Below the pieces are notes generated by a model, which ran no database searches, was not told where the DNA came from, and was given only the letters and a program-made list of their open reading frames with translations. DNA of 64,000 nucleotides from Sciurus carolinensis. Lineage: Eukaryota > Chordata > Mammalia > Rodentia > Sciuridae. The stretch lies in contig NW_025920106.1 in NCBI RefSeq assembly GCF_902686445.1, positions 2,108,001 through 2,172,000 of the forward strand, given 5' to 3'. Shown here piece after piece: positions 45,570 through 57,959 of the stretch. The position numbers and the translations under genes are program-made. Within the stretch, counting starts at the first letter, position 1. Each line of letters starts with the position of its first letter.

Positions 45570-46545
45570 CATGAAAAAACAAGGGAACAAAATGCCACAA
45601 ACAAATCAAGATGCCCCAATTAGAGAAGCCACTAACAACACAATAGAATAAATGTCCAAGAAGAAGTAAAGAAAGTACATGATTAATCTGGATCTGAGAA
45701 GTAAAGCATTAGGAAGGGAGAAATCAAAGAAGAGGAAATACAGGAAATAAAAGATCACTTCAATAAAGAGTTAGAAATTGTGAAAAAATCAAGCATAAAT
45801 TCTCAAAATGAAGGAATCCATAAATCAAATTATAAACATAATGAAAAACACCACCAACAGACTAGACCATTTGGAAGAGAGAACCTCAGACAATGAAGAC
45901 AAAATATTTTATATTAAAATAATGTTGACCATGCAGAGATTGTAAGGATACATCAACAGAACTTCCAGGAACTGTGGGATAACCTGAGAAGAACAAATTT
46001 AAGGAATTATTGGGATAGAAGAAGGAGCAGAGATACAAAGAAAATGAATGCACAATCTTTTTGATGACATAGTATCAGAAAATTTCCCAAACCTAAAGAA
46101 TGAAATGGAAAATCAAATACAGGAGGCTTACAGGACCCCAAATATACAAAACTACAGCAAACCCACACTAAGACATGTTAAAGTGAAAATGACTAAAGTA
46201 TAGAATAAGGATAAGATCTTGAAGACTGTGAGAGAAAAAAAGAAAATTATATATATAAGGGAAAGCCAATTCAGATCTCAACTGATTTCTCAATCCAGAC
46301 CCTCAAAACAAGGAGGTCATAGAACAACATATTTAAAGCTCTGAAATAAAATGGATGCCAACCAAGAATTTTATATTCTGCAAAATTAACTTTCAGATTG
46401 AAGTGAAATAAAAATCTTTTAAGAAAATAAAAAATTAAAAAATAAGAATTAGGAAGTCTGCTCTACAGAATATTGTCAGCAAAATATTCCATGATGATGA
46501 AGTGAAAAAGAAAAGTGAAAACCAGCAAAGGGAGGAATAACACTA
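45570..46545 (+). pseudogene. L1 ORF1 remnant
   Basis: Follows ORF1 of the minus-strand L1 in order: an N-terminal stretch (aaaacaagggaacaaaatgc), a coiled-coil part with atcacttcaataaagagtta, an RRM-like part, and the C-terminal landmark aaaattaactttcagattga. Numerous stops and indels. Non-functional RNA-chaperone remnant. Confidence 0.8.
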
Positions 46546-47167
46546 AATGAATAGTCAAAAGAAAAAGTAAATCAAAATAAAAGTCAGAAATAAACCAACA
46601 TGACTAGGAATGCTAGTCATATTTTAGTAATAGCCTTGAATATTAATGGCATAAACTCATCAATCAAAAAACTGGCAGGCAAGAAACTCACCTAGTAAGC
46701 AAAGTCATCCACAGACTAAAAGTGAAAGGATAAGTAAAAAAAGAAAACATATCATTCATATGGATTGCATAAACAAGCAGGGGTTTCCATACTTATATCA
46801 GATAAAGTAGATTTCAAGCCCATGTTAATCAGAAGGGATAAGGAAGTTCATTTCATTCTACTAAAGGGAATTACACAGCAGCAAGACATAATGATTGTAA
46901 ACATTTGTGCTGCAAACAATGGAACATCTATGTATGACAAAAATAAATAAATAAATAAAATAAAAATAAAATAAATAAAAACCCTTCCCAATTTCAAGAA
47001 TCAAGTAGACCACAACACAATAATACTGGGTGACTTTACCACACCTCTATCACTACTGGACAGATATCCTAAACAATAACTAAATAAAAAAACATAGGAC
47101 TAAATAACACAATCAATAATTTAGACTTAACAGTTAATAGAATATTTCACCTATCAATGAGTGATAC

Positions 47168-47545
47168 TGTAATGTACAAAGCTGCTCTCCCTGCCCTTTC
47201 CATTGCAGCCATTTCCCCACCTCCCAATTACTGTCAGTCTGATTATCCTAGCTAACTATTAGCTCATCAGTCAGCTTGCAAATATCCTTCTCCCATATTG
47301 GTCCCCTGTTAGCCCAGCGGAATTCAACTGCTTCACAGTAGTTACCCCGCCATCTTTTCTCTTGCTTTTCTCTCCTACACACTTGCTTACTTTCTCCTAC
47401 TCACTTTTCACACTCTTTCTTGCATGCACCCTTTCTCTTTTCCTCTCATTTTCTCTCTTATCCTGCAGAGAGACCCTCTGTTTGCTTAATAAACTCCCTT
47501 ATGTGATTTCCCATGTCTGGTGTGGTTTTTGTGGGATTCCTTACA
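47168..47545 (+). mobile_element. Solo LTR, family B, inserted in L1 ORF2
   Basis: A 378-bp unit beginning tgtaa and ending ttaca (perfect 5-bp terminal inverted repeat), with ttaataaactcc as polyadenylation signal near 47488. Flanked by atac (47164-47167) and aatac (47546-47550). Comparison with the other L1s shows a single aatac at the empty site, confirming a 4-5 bp duplication. Confidence 0.92.
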
Positions 47546-49932
47546 AATACACTATTTTCTCGGCAGCACATTGATCCTTTTTTAAAGCAGATCATATTTT
47601 ATACCACAGAGAAACTCCTAATAAGTACAAAAAACAGAGATAATACTCTGCATTTTATCAGACCATAATGGTCTGAAATTAGAAATCAATTATAAAATAG
47701 AATTATTTCTAACACTTGGACACTAAATAATACACTATTGAATGATGAATAGATAGTAGCAGAAACCAAGGATGAAATAAAAAGTATTTGGAGGTACATG
47801 AGAACACTGATACAACATACCAAAATTTCTGGAACACTAAGAAGGCAGTACTAAGATGAAAATTTATTGTATTGAGATATTTATTAAAGAATGAAAAGTC
47901 ATCCAATAAATGACAACATTACATCTGAAAGTTCTAGGAAAAGAACAACAAATCAATACCAAAAAGAATAGAAAATAGAAAATAATTAAAGTCAGAGTTC
48001 AAATCAATAAAATTGAAAAAAAAGAAATATTTGAAAAAAAAATTTACAATAGAGTTTATTCTTCAAAAAGGACCAATAAAATTGATAAGTCACTAGCCAC
48101 ACTACAAAGAGTAAAAAGAGGAAATCCAAATTACTAAAATATGTGATGAAAAACAAAATATCAAAATGAATACAACTGAAATACAGAAGATAATTTGAAA
48201 TTATTTTGAAAATTTATAATCCAATAAAATAGAAAATATTTAAGACATTGACAAATTTCTAGAGACATATGACCTACCTATACTGAATCAGAAGTCATAC
48301 ATGATTTCAACAAAACAATTTTAAGTAATGAAATAAAAAACACCATTAAAGTCTACCAATTTAGAAAAGTCCAAGACCAGACAGATTCTAATCCATTTCC
48401 TACAAGATCTTTAAACACCAATACTCCTCAAATTATTCCATGAAATAGAAAGAGAGGAACCCTTCCAAGCTTTTTCTATGAGACTAATATCACCCTGATA
48501 TCACAATAAGACAAAGATACATTAAGAAAGAAAACTCCAGAAAAATATCCCTGATGAACACAGATGCAAAAATTCTCAATAAAAGTCTGGCAACTGTCAT
48601 ACAAAAACCTATTATAGGGATGGTGCACCATGATCAAGTTCAATTCATCCAAGGGATGTTGGTTTAACATATGGAAATCAATAAACATAATTCATCATAT
48701 CAATAGACTTAAAAACAAGAAGCACGTAATCATCTCAATAGATGTAGAAAAGGCATTTGGCAATACAACGCTCCTACATGTTCAAAACAGTAGAAAAACT
48801 AGGGATAATAGGAACATCAACATGATAAAAAGCATATATGCTAAACCCAAAGCTAACATAATTCCAAACGGTGAAAAATTGAAAGCATTCCCTCTAAAAC
48901 CTGGAACAAGATAAGGATGCCCTCTTTCACCACTTTTACTCAACATTATCCTTGAAATTCTAGCCAGAACAATTAAACAGAAGAAAGAAATTAAAGAATA
49001 CAAATAGGTAAAGACAAAAGCAATCACTGTTTGCCAATGACATGATTCTATATTTGAATGATCCAAAAAATTCCATGAAAGAACTTCTAGAATAAATAAA
49101 TTCAGCAAAGCAGCAGGATATAAAATCAATGCCCATAAATATAACACATTGCTACACATCAGTAATGAATCCATTGAAAGAGAAATAAAGAACATTACCA
49201 CATTCCCAATCACTTAAAAAGATACTTGGGAGTCAATCTAACAAGAGGTGAAAAGCCTCTAACAATGTAAACTACAGAACACTAAAGAAAGAAAGTGAAG
49301 AAGACCTTAGAAGATGGAAAGACCTCCTATGTTCCTGGATAGAAAGAATTAATATTGTCAAAATGGCCATACTAAAAAAAGCATTATACAAATTTAATGC
49401 ATTTCCTTCTAAAATCTCAATGATATTCTTCATAGAACTAGAAAAAGCAATCATGAAATTCATTTGGAAAAATAAGAGACCCAGAATAACAAAATCAATC
49501 CTTAACAAGAAAAGGGAAGCAGTGAGCATCACAGTACCAGACCTCAAACTATACTACAGAGCCATAGTAATTAAAACACATAGTATTGTCACTACAACAG
49601 ACATATAGAACAATGGTACAGAATAGAAGACACAGAGACAAACCCGCAGAAAAACAGGTATACCATGTTATGTAAAGGCACCAAAAATATTCACTGACAA
49701 AAGATACCTCACTCAACAAAAGGTGCTGGTAAAACTGGAAAGCCACATGTAACAAAATAAAATTAAGCCCTCATCTCTCACCCTGCATTAAACTGAACTC
49801 ACTGTGGATCAAACATTTTGGCACTGCAACAGAGACCTGGGGACTACTAGAAGAAAAAGTAGGTCCAAATTTTCATGTCAGTCAAGGATCTGATTTCCTT
49901 AATAAGACCCCTAAAGCACGAGAAGTTAAATC

Positions 49933-49948
49933 AAGAATCAATAAATGG
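49933..49948. repeat. Target-site duplication, left copy (nested insertion)
   Basis: aagaatcaataaatgg, identical to 51659-51674. The host L1 continues across the second copy. Confidence 0.92.
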
Positions 49949-51658
49949 GAGGAAGAAGACTGGTATGGGGAGATGTTTTTCTTGTTAGTTCTCCTAAGTC
50001 TAAGCTTTACAATGAGTCTCTCATTTGCTTTTGCTGTTTTGCCTGGCTGTGTTTTCATGTTAGTCTTGATTCTCAGGCTTCTAGGGGAGAAGCTCAGATT
50101 GCAGCTAATGCTGAGTTGGAATCTGAGGCAGAACCTTGGTCAGTGCTGCAACCTATAAATTGGCCACACAGCTCTGGCCTCCTTTCCCCTCCTTTCAAGG
50201 TTCTGTCTGATGGGTGAGGTGAGGCCCCTAGGCTGTGGTCAGACTCCAGAGCTTTGCACTACATAAAGAAGCTCTATAAGACATATGCTACAAAGAAGGG
50301 GATTCCCAAATCCCATAGGAGGGAACACAGGGGTGGGTGGGGTGGGGGGGAAGGGGGAAAAATGGCAGAATGAATCAAACAACATTGCCCTGTGTAAATT
50401 TATGATTACATGAATGATATGCCTTTATTCCATGTACAGAGAATAAAAATATATCCCATTTGTTTACAATAAAAAAATTAATTTCCTTATAAGAAATATA
50501 TGAGATATTCTAATGGATTGCATAAAGTGTCAACAATTTCCATTCTTTTTTTTTAACCATATTGTAAAAATACTGACTGTAATCATGATATATGTTGGAG
50601 ACTGGATGTATCATTCAGTGCTGGAGTGCTTGCCTATATATGTGAGACCCTGGGTTCAATATCCAGCACTACAGGAAGAAAAAAAAAAGATGTATAGGGG
50701 GGAAAGTGAGTAAGTGTATTTGTTAAGATGTTTACTCAGCAGAGGGGGTCATTGAAAATGTCAATTCGACTTTGGAAGATAAAAGATCACAGTGGCAGTT
50801 ATGTTATTCTCCATTGTAAGAGTTCCATGTGTTTTAAACCTGTATCATATTCTGTGATATTTCAGTATTAACACTCTTCTTAATTTTAGAGGCACCATTA
50901 AACTTGTTATGGTTTTGCTAAGGATAAGTAAAAATAGGTGGTGGTTCATATTTATACTTTTTTTCAGTGGACCATAGACCCTTCACCTTGTTAGATTATA
51001 CTGGTGATAGCTTTTTACTGCTTAGCCTTAGAGCCATTCGTACAATACTAAAGGGTATTTCTACTCATGATTTTCACTTAAGAATTAAAATACAAAGAAT
51101 CAAGAAATACGTGTACGTGAAGCCTAAGATTGGAATAACTGAATCGAACAGGGTTGTGTGATGATTGAAGAGGTAGAAATTATCTATGCCTTTGTTCATG
51201 TTGTAAAAAGTGTGCTAATTTTTTTTTTTTTTTTGCCACCTATCAGAATTTTGAAACAGCACTTCCAGGGAGGGTGAAACATTTTGACATGTGGTTTTCA
51301 ACCGTTGTTAAGTTAGTGTGTTAAAAAAAAAAAAAGATACCCATCTCATTGTAAAAAATACTTGATGTTTAAATTGAGAAATACTCATTTTGGTTTTATT
51401 TTATTGTACTACATATATAAAACTTTTAAATTAATATCAGACATTTTTTGCTCTCTATTTTTAGAATAACTTAATTAAAATAAAATTTTGATGCTTAAAA
51501 TTAGTCACTTTGAGTATTTTAAGCAGTTTAGCATACTGATTGGGATTATTCCTCCATTGACCTAATATTTCCTGCATTGAAGTAATTATTTTGCAAAATA
51601 AGTTGGACTTATAGATGTATTTTCAATATTAAAGGGGATTGTGAGTATCAACAAAAAA
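49949..51658 (+). mobile_element. Nested L1 insertion with candidate 3' transduction
   Basis: A 1.71-kb unit flanked by a 16-bp target duplication. 50325-50475 is the terminal part of an L1 3'UTR (cccatttgtttacaataa landmark), ending in only a short A run. It is followed by about 1.18 kb of non-L1 sequence including an ID SINE, then attaaa (51629-51634) and an eight-A tail abutting the duplication. The first 375 bp (49949-50324) is GC-richer and not recognised as L1. The structure fits reverse transcription of an L1 transcript that read past its own polyadenylation site. An alternative is a chimeric cDNA made by template switching. Confidence 0.75.
50588..50692 (+). mobile_element. ID-like SINE (sense), inside the transduced segment
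   Basis: gttggagactggatgtatca, then tgcttgcctatatatgtgag, then B-box gggttcaatatccag and an A-rich tail (50672-50688). Confidence 0.82.
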
Positions 51659-51674
51659 AAGAATCAATAAATGG
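51659..51674. repeat. Target-site duplication, right copy (nested insertion)
   Basis: aagaatcaataaatgg, following the A tail of the inserted unit. The host L1 reading resumes here. Confidence 0.92.
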
Positions 51675-52735
51675 AATGGTCTCAATCTAAATAGTTTCTT
51701 TTCAGCAAAAGTAACAATTGATAATGTAAAAAGAGTGCATACAGATTAAGAGAAAATCTTGACCACAGCACTTTGGAAAAAGCATTAATCTCTAGGCTAT
51801 TTAAAGGATTCAAAAAATTTAACACCAAAATAAACAAATAACCCAAACAATGGACTAAGGAACTGAACAGACATTTCACAGAAAATATACAATCATTCAA
51901 CACATATATAAAAAAAGTTCAATATCTCTAGCAATTAGAGAAATGCAAATAAAAACTACTCTAAGATTTCATCTCACTCCAATGAGATTGGCAATTATCA
52001 ATAATTCAAACAATAATAAATGTTGTCAAGGATGTGGGGAAAAAGGCACACTCATCCATTGATGGTGGGAATGCAAATTGGGGCAACCATTATGAAAAGC
52101 AGTATGGAGAGTCCTCAGAAAACTTGGAATGAAAAGACCATTTGACCCATCAATCCCACTCCTCTGTTTATACCCAAAGGGCTTACAGTGTCACAGCCAT
52201 AACAATGTTTATAGCAGCTCAATTTACAACAGTTAAAATATGGAAACAATCTAGATGTCATTCAACAGATGAATGGATAAATAAAATGTGGTATATAGAG
52301 ATCATGCCATGGAATATTACTCAGCTTTAAAGAAGAATAAAATTCTGGAATTTGCTGGTGAATAGATGGAGTTAGAAAATATCATGCTAAATGAAATAAA
52401 GCAAACCCCCCAAAAAAACAAAGTCCAAATGTTTTCTCTGTTATGCAGATGCTAATTCACGATAAGTGGGAGGGGACAATAGGGAAGAATAGAATCACTT
52501 TATATTGGATAGAGTGGAGCAAACGTAGGGGAATTTTTATTTGGGTGGAATGACGGTAGAGTGAAACAGTCATTATTACCTCATGTACAAATATGACTGC
52601 ATGAAAGATGTGATACTACAATTTGTATAATAAGAAAAATGGGAGACTACACTTAATTTGCATATGATATTTCAAAATGTATAGATGCATTCTGTCATGT
52701 ATAGTTAATAAAATAAAAATTATCTGGTTTATTGC

Positions 52736-52965
52736 AAAAATGTAAATAATTTAATTAATAAAATAGAATTTTAAAAATTATACTTGTGAAAAAAATAAAA
52801 CTTTTGTTCCTCTGTTTATCTCCAGCTTCATCTCCACAACTGGTTTTATACCTTCCTTTGTGCCCCTGACAAAGGATTTCTTGTTCCTCTGCATTGTTTT
52901 TTTCTCTGCTTGAAATGCTAGTTGCACTTCTCAGCTAACTCTTCAAGTTCTTTAAGCCTGGTATT
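52736..52965. other. AT-rich sequence, nothing recognised
   Basis: Short stretch between an L1 tail and a TA microsatellite. Confidence 0.4.
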
Positions 52966-53020
52966 ATATATTTTTATATATAATATACATATATATATAT
53001 ATATATATATTATATTTTTT
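52966..53020. repeat. (TA)n microsatellite
   Basis: Imperfect then pure TA units with ttttatata and atatatta ends. Self-complementary. Confidence 0.92.
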
Positions 53021-56000
53021 TCTCCAGGAATCATTCAGTGACATTCAATCTTTCTTTGAAGTTTCATGGAGTTGGGGTGTTTGCTTTTAGTTCACTTCCA
53101 GACTGCTTACTAGAAGCACTGGCCATGTTCTGCTTAACAGTCTTACTTCCAGCACCTTACCTTCTGAAATATCCTAGTCATGCTGTTAGATATTTATTAT
53201 ATTATGAAAAATATATTGGGGACAGATCCCAGGGGGTAGAGGTACTTGGATATTCATTTTATGAATATAGTGAAGCCAGTAGAAGTTTAAGAATAGAGGA
53301 GTCATATTATTTGAATTGTCATTTACAAAGAATATTTGTGTTCAAAAATCAAGTTTTGTAAAGGGAAGAAGTTAAGCTTGGGTTTGAAAAGGTTTTATTG
53401 TTTTTTAATTTTTGTTTTACTTGAACATTTTTAACTAAGCAATTGAAAATGCATTTATGGGTTGATTAGTAGTCTGAAAATTGGATGAAAAAATATGCTG
53501 ATGATAGGGATTTGGAAGCTACCAGTATATCAATGGTGATGTGGTAAAGTTCATCTTATGAGAAATTGGAATGAGACAAGCAGAGGAATGAGGAAAATTC
53601 CTATAGCATGCCAACATGAAAGAAGTTGGGAGAAACAATCAGGAATAGGAGGAGAAGCAAATGCTCTTGTACTGGACCATACAGAAAAGACATTGCACAC
53701 GGAGGCATATTCTACTTGAAAGTATTTATTATGTGGATCAGACATGTCCCTTATGAGAGATTGGAATGTTTCACAGTCTATTTTGTTCAACATGGCAGTC
53801 AGTGTCTGTTGTGTCCTTCACAATGGCTAATGTGACTTTGGAGCCAGATTTTTAAATTTAATTGATTTTTGTTAATTTAAATTAATATTTAAGCTATATT
53901 TGTGGTCAGTTGAATTGCAGAGCTTTGGAGTTACCACCATATGTGAGACTGTGATTTAGAATTTGAAAAGTCACCATTTTTAGAGGGAAATGATTGTGAA
54001 ATTGTAGTGGATACTGAAGTGACTGAAGTTCAACAGCTTAGAAAAGTGAGAATTGGCTTGAAACACTGAAAAAATTGTCTTTGAAAAAATGTAAGATTAT
54101 ATTGTAAGGGGTAAGATGAAGGACCAAAATACAGAGGGCTGAGATTGTAGCAGGGTGTTGAAACAATTGATTCAGCTTGTCCATTGGAAAGCCTCACATG
54201 GCAGGAAGATTTGAGTTGACCTCTAAATGTGATTGGGGCTGTAAATTTCTTACATTGGTTTTAGGATTAGCATGTTTTTACTTACTTCATGATAGGAGAG
54301 GTTTGGAGGAGCTGCAGTATTAGTGGGAGTGCTCATGTTCCTGTGGTTTAGGTGAGCTGAAGGACACTGGGCAGTTTTTACCTGTTAGTTTCTATGATCT
54401 TCATCTGGAAACAGAGATTGGGAGTGAGAATCTGTAGCCTGTGATTTACTTTCCTCACTTATAAGTGGGAATTAAAATAATATTCATTACTTCACATAGT
54501 TTTGGTTATAAAATTTTAATATGCTTTCTGTTCTTTAAAATTCAAGTATGAAATTGACTGTATACTCATGTGGTAGGTATGGAGATATACAGCACCTCTG
54601 ACTTTTGCTCAGATTTGCAATGATTCTAAAACCTCTCTAAAAGTAGCCTATTAGAAAAACTGGAAAGTGATATATAAACTTTAATTATAGGGAGGTGGTG
54701 TGGTTTCATCTGAGTGACTCAGAGTTGGAGGAGAAGAAATTTGACTTTTTAAGTTTCATATCTAGTTGCAGACTACTAACTGCCTTTTTCTGTTATGGGC
54801 AAAATAAGATCCTTTCTAAACTGAATACAAGCAAAAGTCCTTTGTGTACTGTTGGGTCCTATATTGTTACTTTCCTAGTTGAGGTTTGACTGTGTTGAAA
54901 GGTTGAGGATACATTTTTGAAGTAGTTGTATCTTCTTATAATGATTTTCTTTTTTATTAAAAGAGCTAAATACTTATTCTTGATTATGAGACAATATCCT
55001 ATTTAAATTTAATTTTCTTAGGAGAGGTTTTCAATCCTGATGATGGCAGAATAGTGCTATTTGAATACAAGGTGGGAACTTGTGATGAGTGGCTATATAA
55101 ATTAGAAAACTCATTGGATTCCCCAAATTTTATTTTCTGCTTCCTCTCAGAAGGTATAGCACTAGGGACTTTGAAAGATTAACTTATCATTAATCTCTCA
55201 AAAGCAGTAGGAGATACGTTGCTATAAGAAAAGAGCAAGTAACTTATATACTTACAGAAAATAGTTGTTTATTAATAAAATATGTTTAAAAGGAATTTTT
55301 AAATCATTTTGATAAACTTCAGGTAATATTCAATATAAGGTTATAAAGGTGGGGGCAGGGAGGAATTTAATAAAATGCTTTGTTCTCTTACTTTCACACA
55401 AATTCACAATGACATTTAGGGACTTTAAAGAAGAAGGCCATAGTGATAGATAGCTATGAGCCAGTTTGCTTTGCTGAGAGAAGACCATAGACTGCACCTC
55501 TGACTTTGTCTGCTACCTTGTAAATGAATGATTTTGCTGAGAACTTGAGGGAACTAGAGAAAGGTTACAGGTGACTAGTCACAAAATCTACTACCCCTTT
55601 TACCAAAACAATTCAAAAATGCATGTTCTATTGGCAGATCATATATATTTTTATATGAGGGATAGTACTTTTCATTTCTAAATTTCTTTCTCTTTTTCTT
55701 TTTAGTTTGAAAAAGAGTTTACCAAACACTAAGAAACTCAGGCACAACTACAGAATAAAGGCAAAGATTAATGAGCTTCAATTATAGTTACAAGCTTTTA
55801 AATCTCAGGTATAATGCCATCCTGGGTGGTTTTGTTATGGAAACCAGACCAGGAGCACAAAAGTTATGTTGTATCTTCATATCATCAAAATGTTTGAATT
55901 TGAATTTTAGTTATCTGTTTTCATAGTATTGTTTGTACACATTTCTGTTCTGTTTTTTCCTTTTATATTACTTTTTAATTTTTTTCCTACTCATAATTTT

Positions 56001-57190
56001 AGGAATATGTAACTTTTAGGAATCACCCTGCTTCCTTGTGTATTTTTTGGTTTTGTTTCTAATGTCACAAACTTCCTAAGTAATGTTTTGTAATTAAGTA
56101 TAAAGGTTAAGAAATTATTGTGCTCTTAGATTTGTCATTCATCACTGATCTTCATCCTATCACAAAAATAATTGCTCAAGCTATTTATTTCTCAAAACCT
56201 TCAGCCTATGGTAATCTTTCAGTTAAAGATAATCTTTATCACAATGAAAAATTTCTGGTAATTACTCAATTTCCAAAATAAACAAATTTAAAACATGACA
56301 AAAAGAGAGCAAATATGGATTATGAAGCAGAGAGTTCACATATACCCTTTACATTTAAAACATGAGATAGAAAGAAATACATCATTTGCATGCTTTGTAT
56401 GGATGAAAGCAAAGAGACAGAATATTCAAATTTAAATATCTTCATGTAGGTTTACATATAGGATGATGAGCAAATAACTGTACTTTAGCTATTTTTCTTT
56501 AATCCTGATTTATGGTTATGTTGAAAGAGTCTCAGTATACTATTTTCTATATTATTGGACTTTTTTATTTTAAATACTTAATGAATAGTTTTTTTACAAG
56601 GACTGTGTGAAGATACATTAGGAGATAGCAATCTAATGGATTTTAACTTTTTAAAATAAAATTGAATACTGTTTATAGAAGAATTATTCTAATTGATTCT
56701 CTTTATTTCTACAAGGAGAAAGTATCACATTTCACTGAACTTTTTCCTGTTATGGAATCTTATCTTTTGCATTTTTTTTTAAATATTTAATTTGCTTGTA
56801 GGCAATGACTGAAATATATATGACATTTTCCCTGGTCTTGACTAATATAAGTTTAAGAATTTTCTTTCTCATTTTCCCAGTTGATGAATTACTTGAAAAC
56901 CTAGCCTGGAAAGTTTCAGTTTAGAAAACATGTATCCATTATCTTTGGATAAATTATTTTTGCATGATACTTTGTATAAAATGGGAATAAATTGATGTTT
57001 TGGAACAAATCAAGGAATCTCCTGAATTATGTTATATGTAACAATAATCTGTGTTTATGGCTGTTGAGGAAGCCTGAAATTAAACAGACAACATACTCAT
57101 TTTTTGAAAAACAACTAACAGATTCTTTCTTTGAATATTTGTTTGTAGTTCTCATTCATTCACCATAAGACTCTTTGATCACTTTCTCTC
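53021..57190. other. Long AT-rich stretch, no feature recognised
   Basis: About 4.2 kb without a recognised transposon, RNA gene or coding region. A 107-codon open stretch at 53038-53361 has no recognisable domain and no splice or promoter context. This is the longest apparently non-repetitive stretch of the window. Confidence 0.5.
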
Positions 57191-57194
57191 TCTC

Positions 57195-57388
57195 TGCACT
57201 TAGATTGAACCAAGTGGTGATTTACCACTGAGCTACATTCCCAGTTCCTCTTTTGTTCACTTTTTATTTTGAGACAACTTGTCACTAAGCTGCTGAGATT
57301 GCCTTTAAACTTGTGATCCTCCAGACTTAGCTTATTGGGTTGCTGGGTTTATCAGAATGTGCTACTGTATCCAGTCTAAGATATCTGT
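57195..57388 (-). mobile_element. B1-dID composite SINE (antisense)
   Basis: gattgaaccaagtggtgatt, then taccactgagctacattccc (antisense ID), then tttttattttgagacaactt, then cttgtgatcctccagactta (antisense B1), ending ctgtatccagtct. Confidence 0.82.
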
Positions 57389-57389
57389 C

Positions 57390-57955
57390 TTTAAACAAAG
57401 TATGCTCTTTTATCGGTGATTTCCTTCATTTGTTCCTTTAGTCACTTAACAAACTACCAAACACTGTTAGTCATTGGGAATATAGATCTGAATCAGATAG
57501 TCACTGTGTTAGTGTCTGGCCTCCTGAATCATATATTCAAATGAGTTGTACTTTGTCATAAACTGTTTTAGAGCACAGATTCAGATGTATCTTTAAAATA
57601 TTAGAGAACTAACTATAAATGCACATGAGTGTGTGTACATGTTGTAGGAATCCATGGCATTCACTGGGCAGACAGTCTGGTTCTTAATCACAACAACCCA
57701 GGCAGCATTGAGTTGATTCTTCTTTAGACTTCATGTTTTAATAAGACATTCTGCTTGACTTGTAGTCTTTTATAATACTATTTTTGTTTGTGCTGGTGTC
57801 ATGTCACTGATTTCACATTTTTATGTGTGATCTATTTTCCAAAATTGTATCATAAATCTTATAATTAATATTTCTTAAATGTACACAATTTGCAAGGTAA
57901 TTCTAATATATATTGTGGGGATTTAGAATTGTAGTTAACAATTTCAATAAATTAA
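57390..57955. other. AT-rich sequence, nothing recognised
   Basis: No recognised element. Confidence 0.45.
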
Positions 57956-57959
57956 CCAC

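Larger units (their letters stand above)
46597..52330 (+). pseudogene. L1 ORF2 remnant, split by insertions
   Basis: Endonuclease at 46630-47160 and 47548-47700, with an AAATA-type microsatellite expansion (46941-46980) inside it. RT at about 48240-49600, with motif-A-like sequence near 48740 and the LYLND-type active-site region changed near 49040-49060. The C-terminal part runs from 51659 to 52330 and carries the zinc-knuckle-like region near 52025-52085. Two foreign insertions and many frame breaks make it a fossil. Confidence 0.82.
45561..52735 (+). mobile_element. Plus-strand LINE-1 with two nested insertions
   Basis: ORF1 lies at about 45570-46545. ORF2 starts near 46597 (tattaatggcataaactcat landmark), is interrupted by LTR family B (47168-47545), resumes to 49948, is interrupted again at 49949-51658, and continues from 51659 to about 52330. 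A 3'UTR ending in ttaataaaataaaaatt (about 52705-52735) follows. Frames are heavily broken. Subtracting the insertions gives about 5.1 kb from ORF1 to the tail, consistent with a once nearly full-length L1 older than its insertions. Confidence 0.85.

Noticed and set aside
53038..53361. A 107-codon open frame
   Set aside because: AT-rich surroundings, no domain, no transcript signals.
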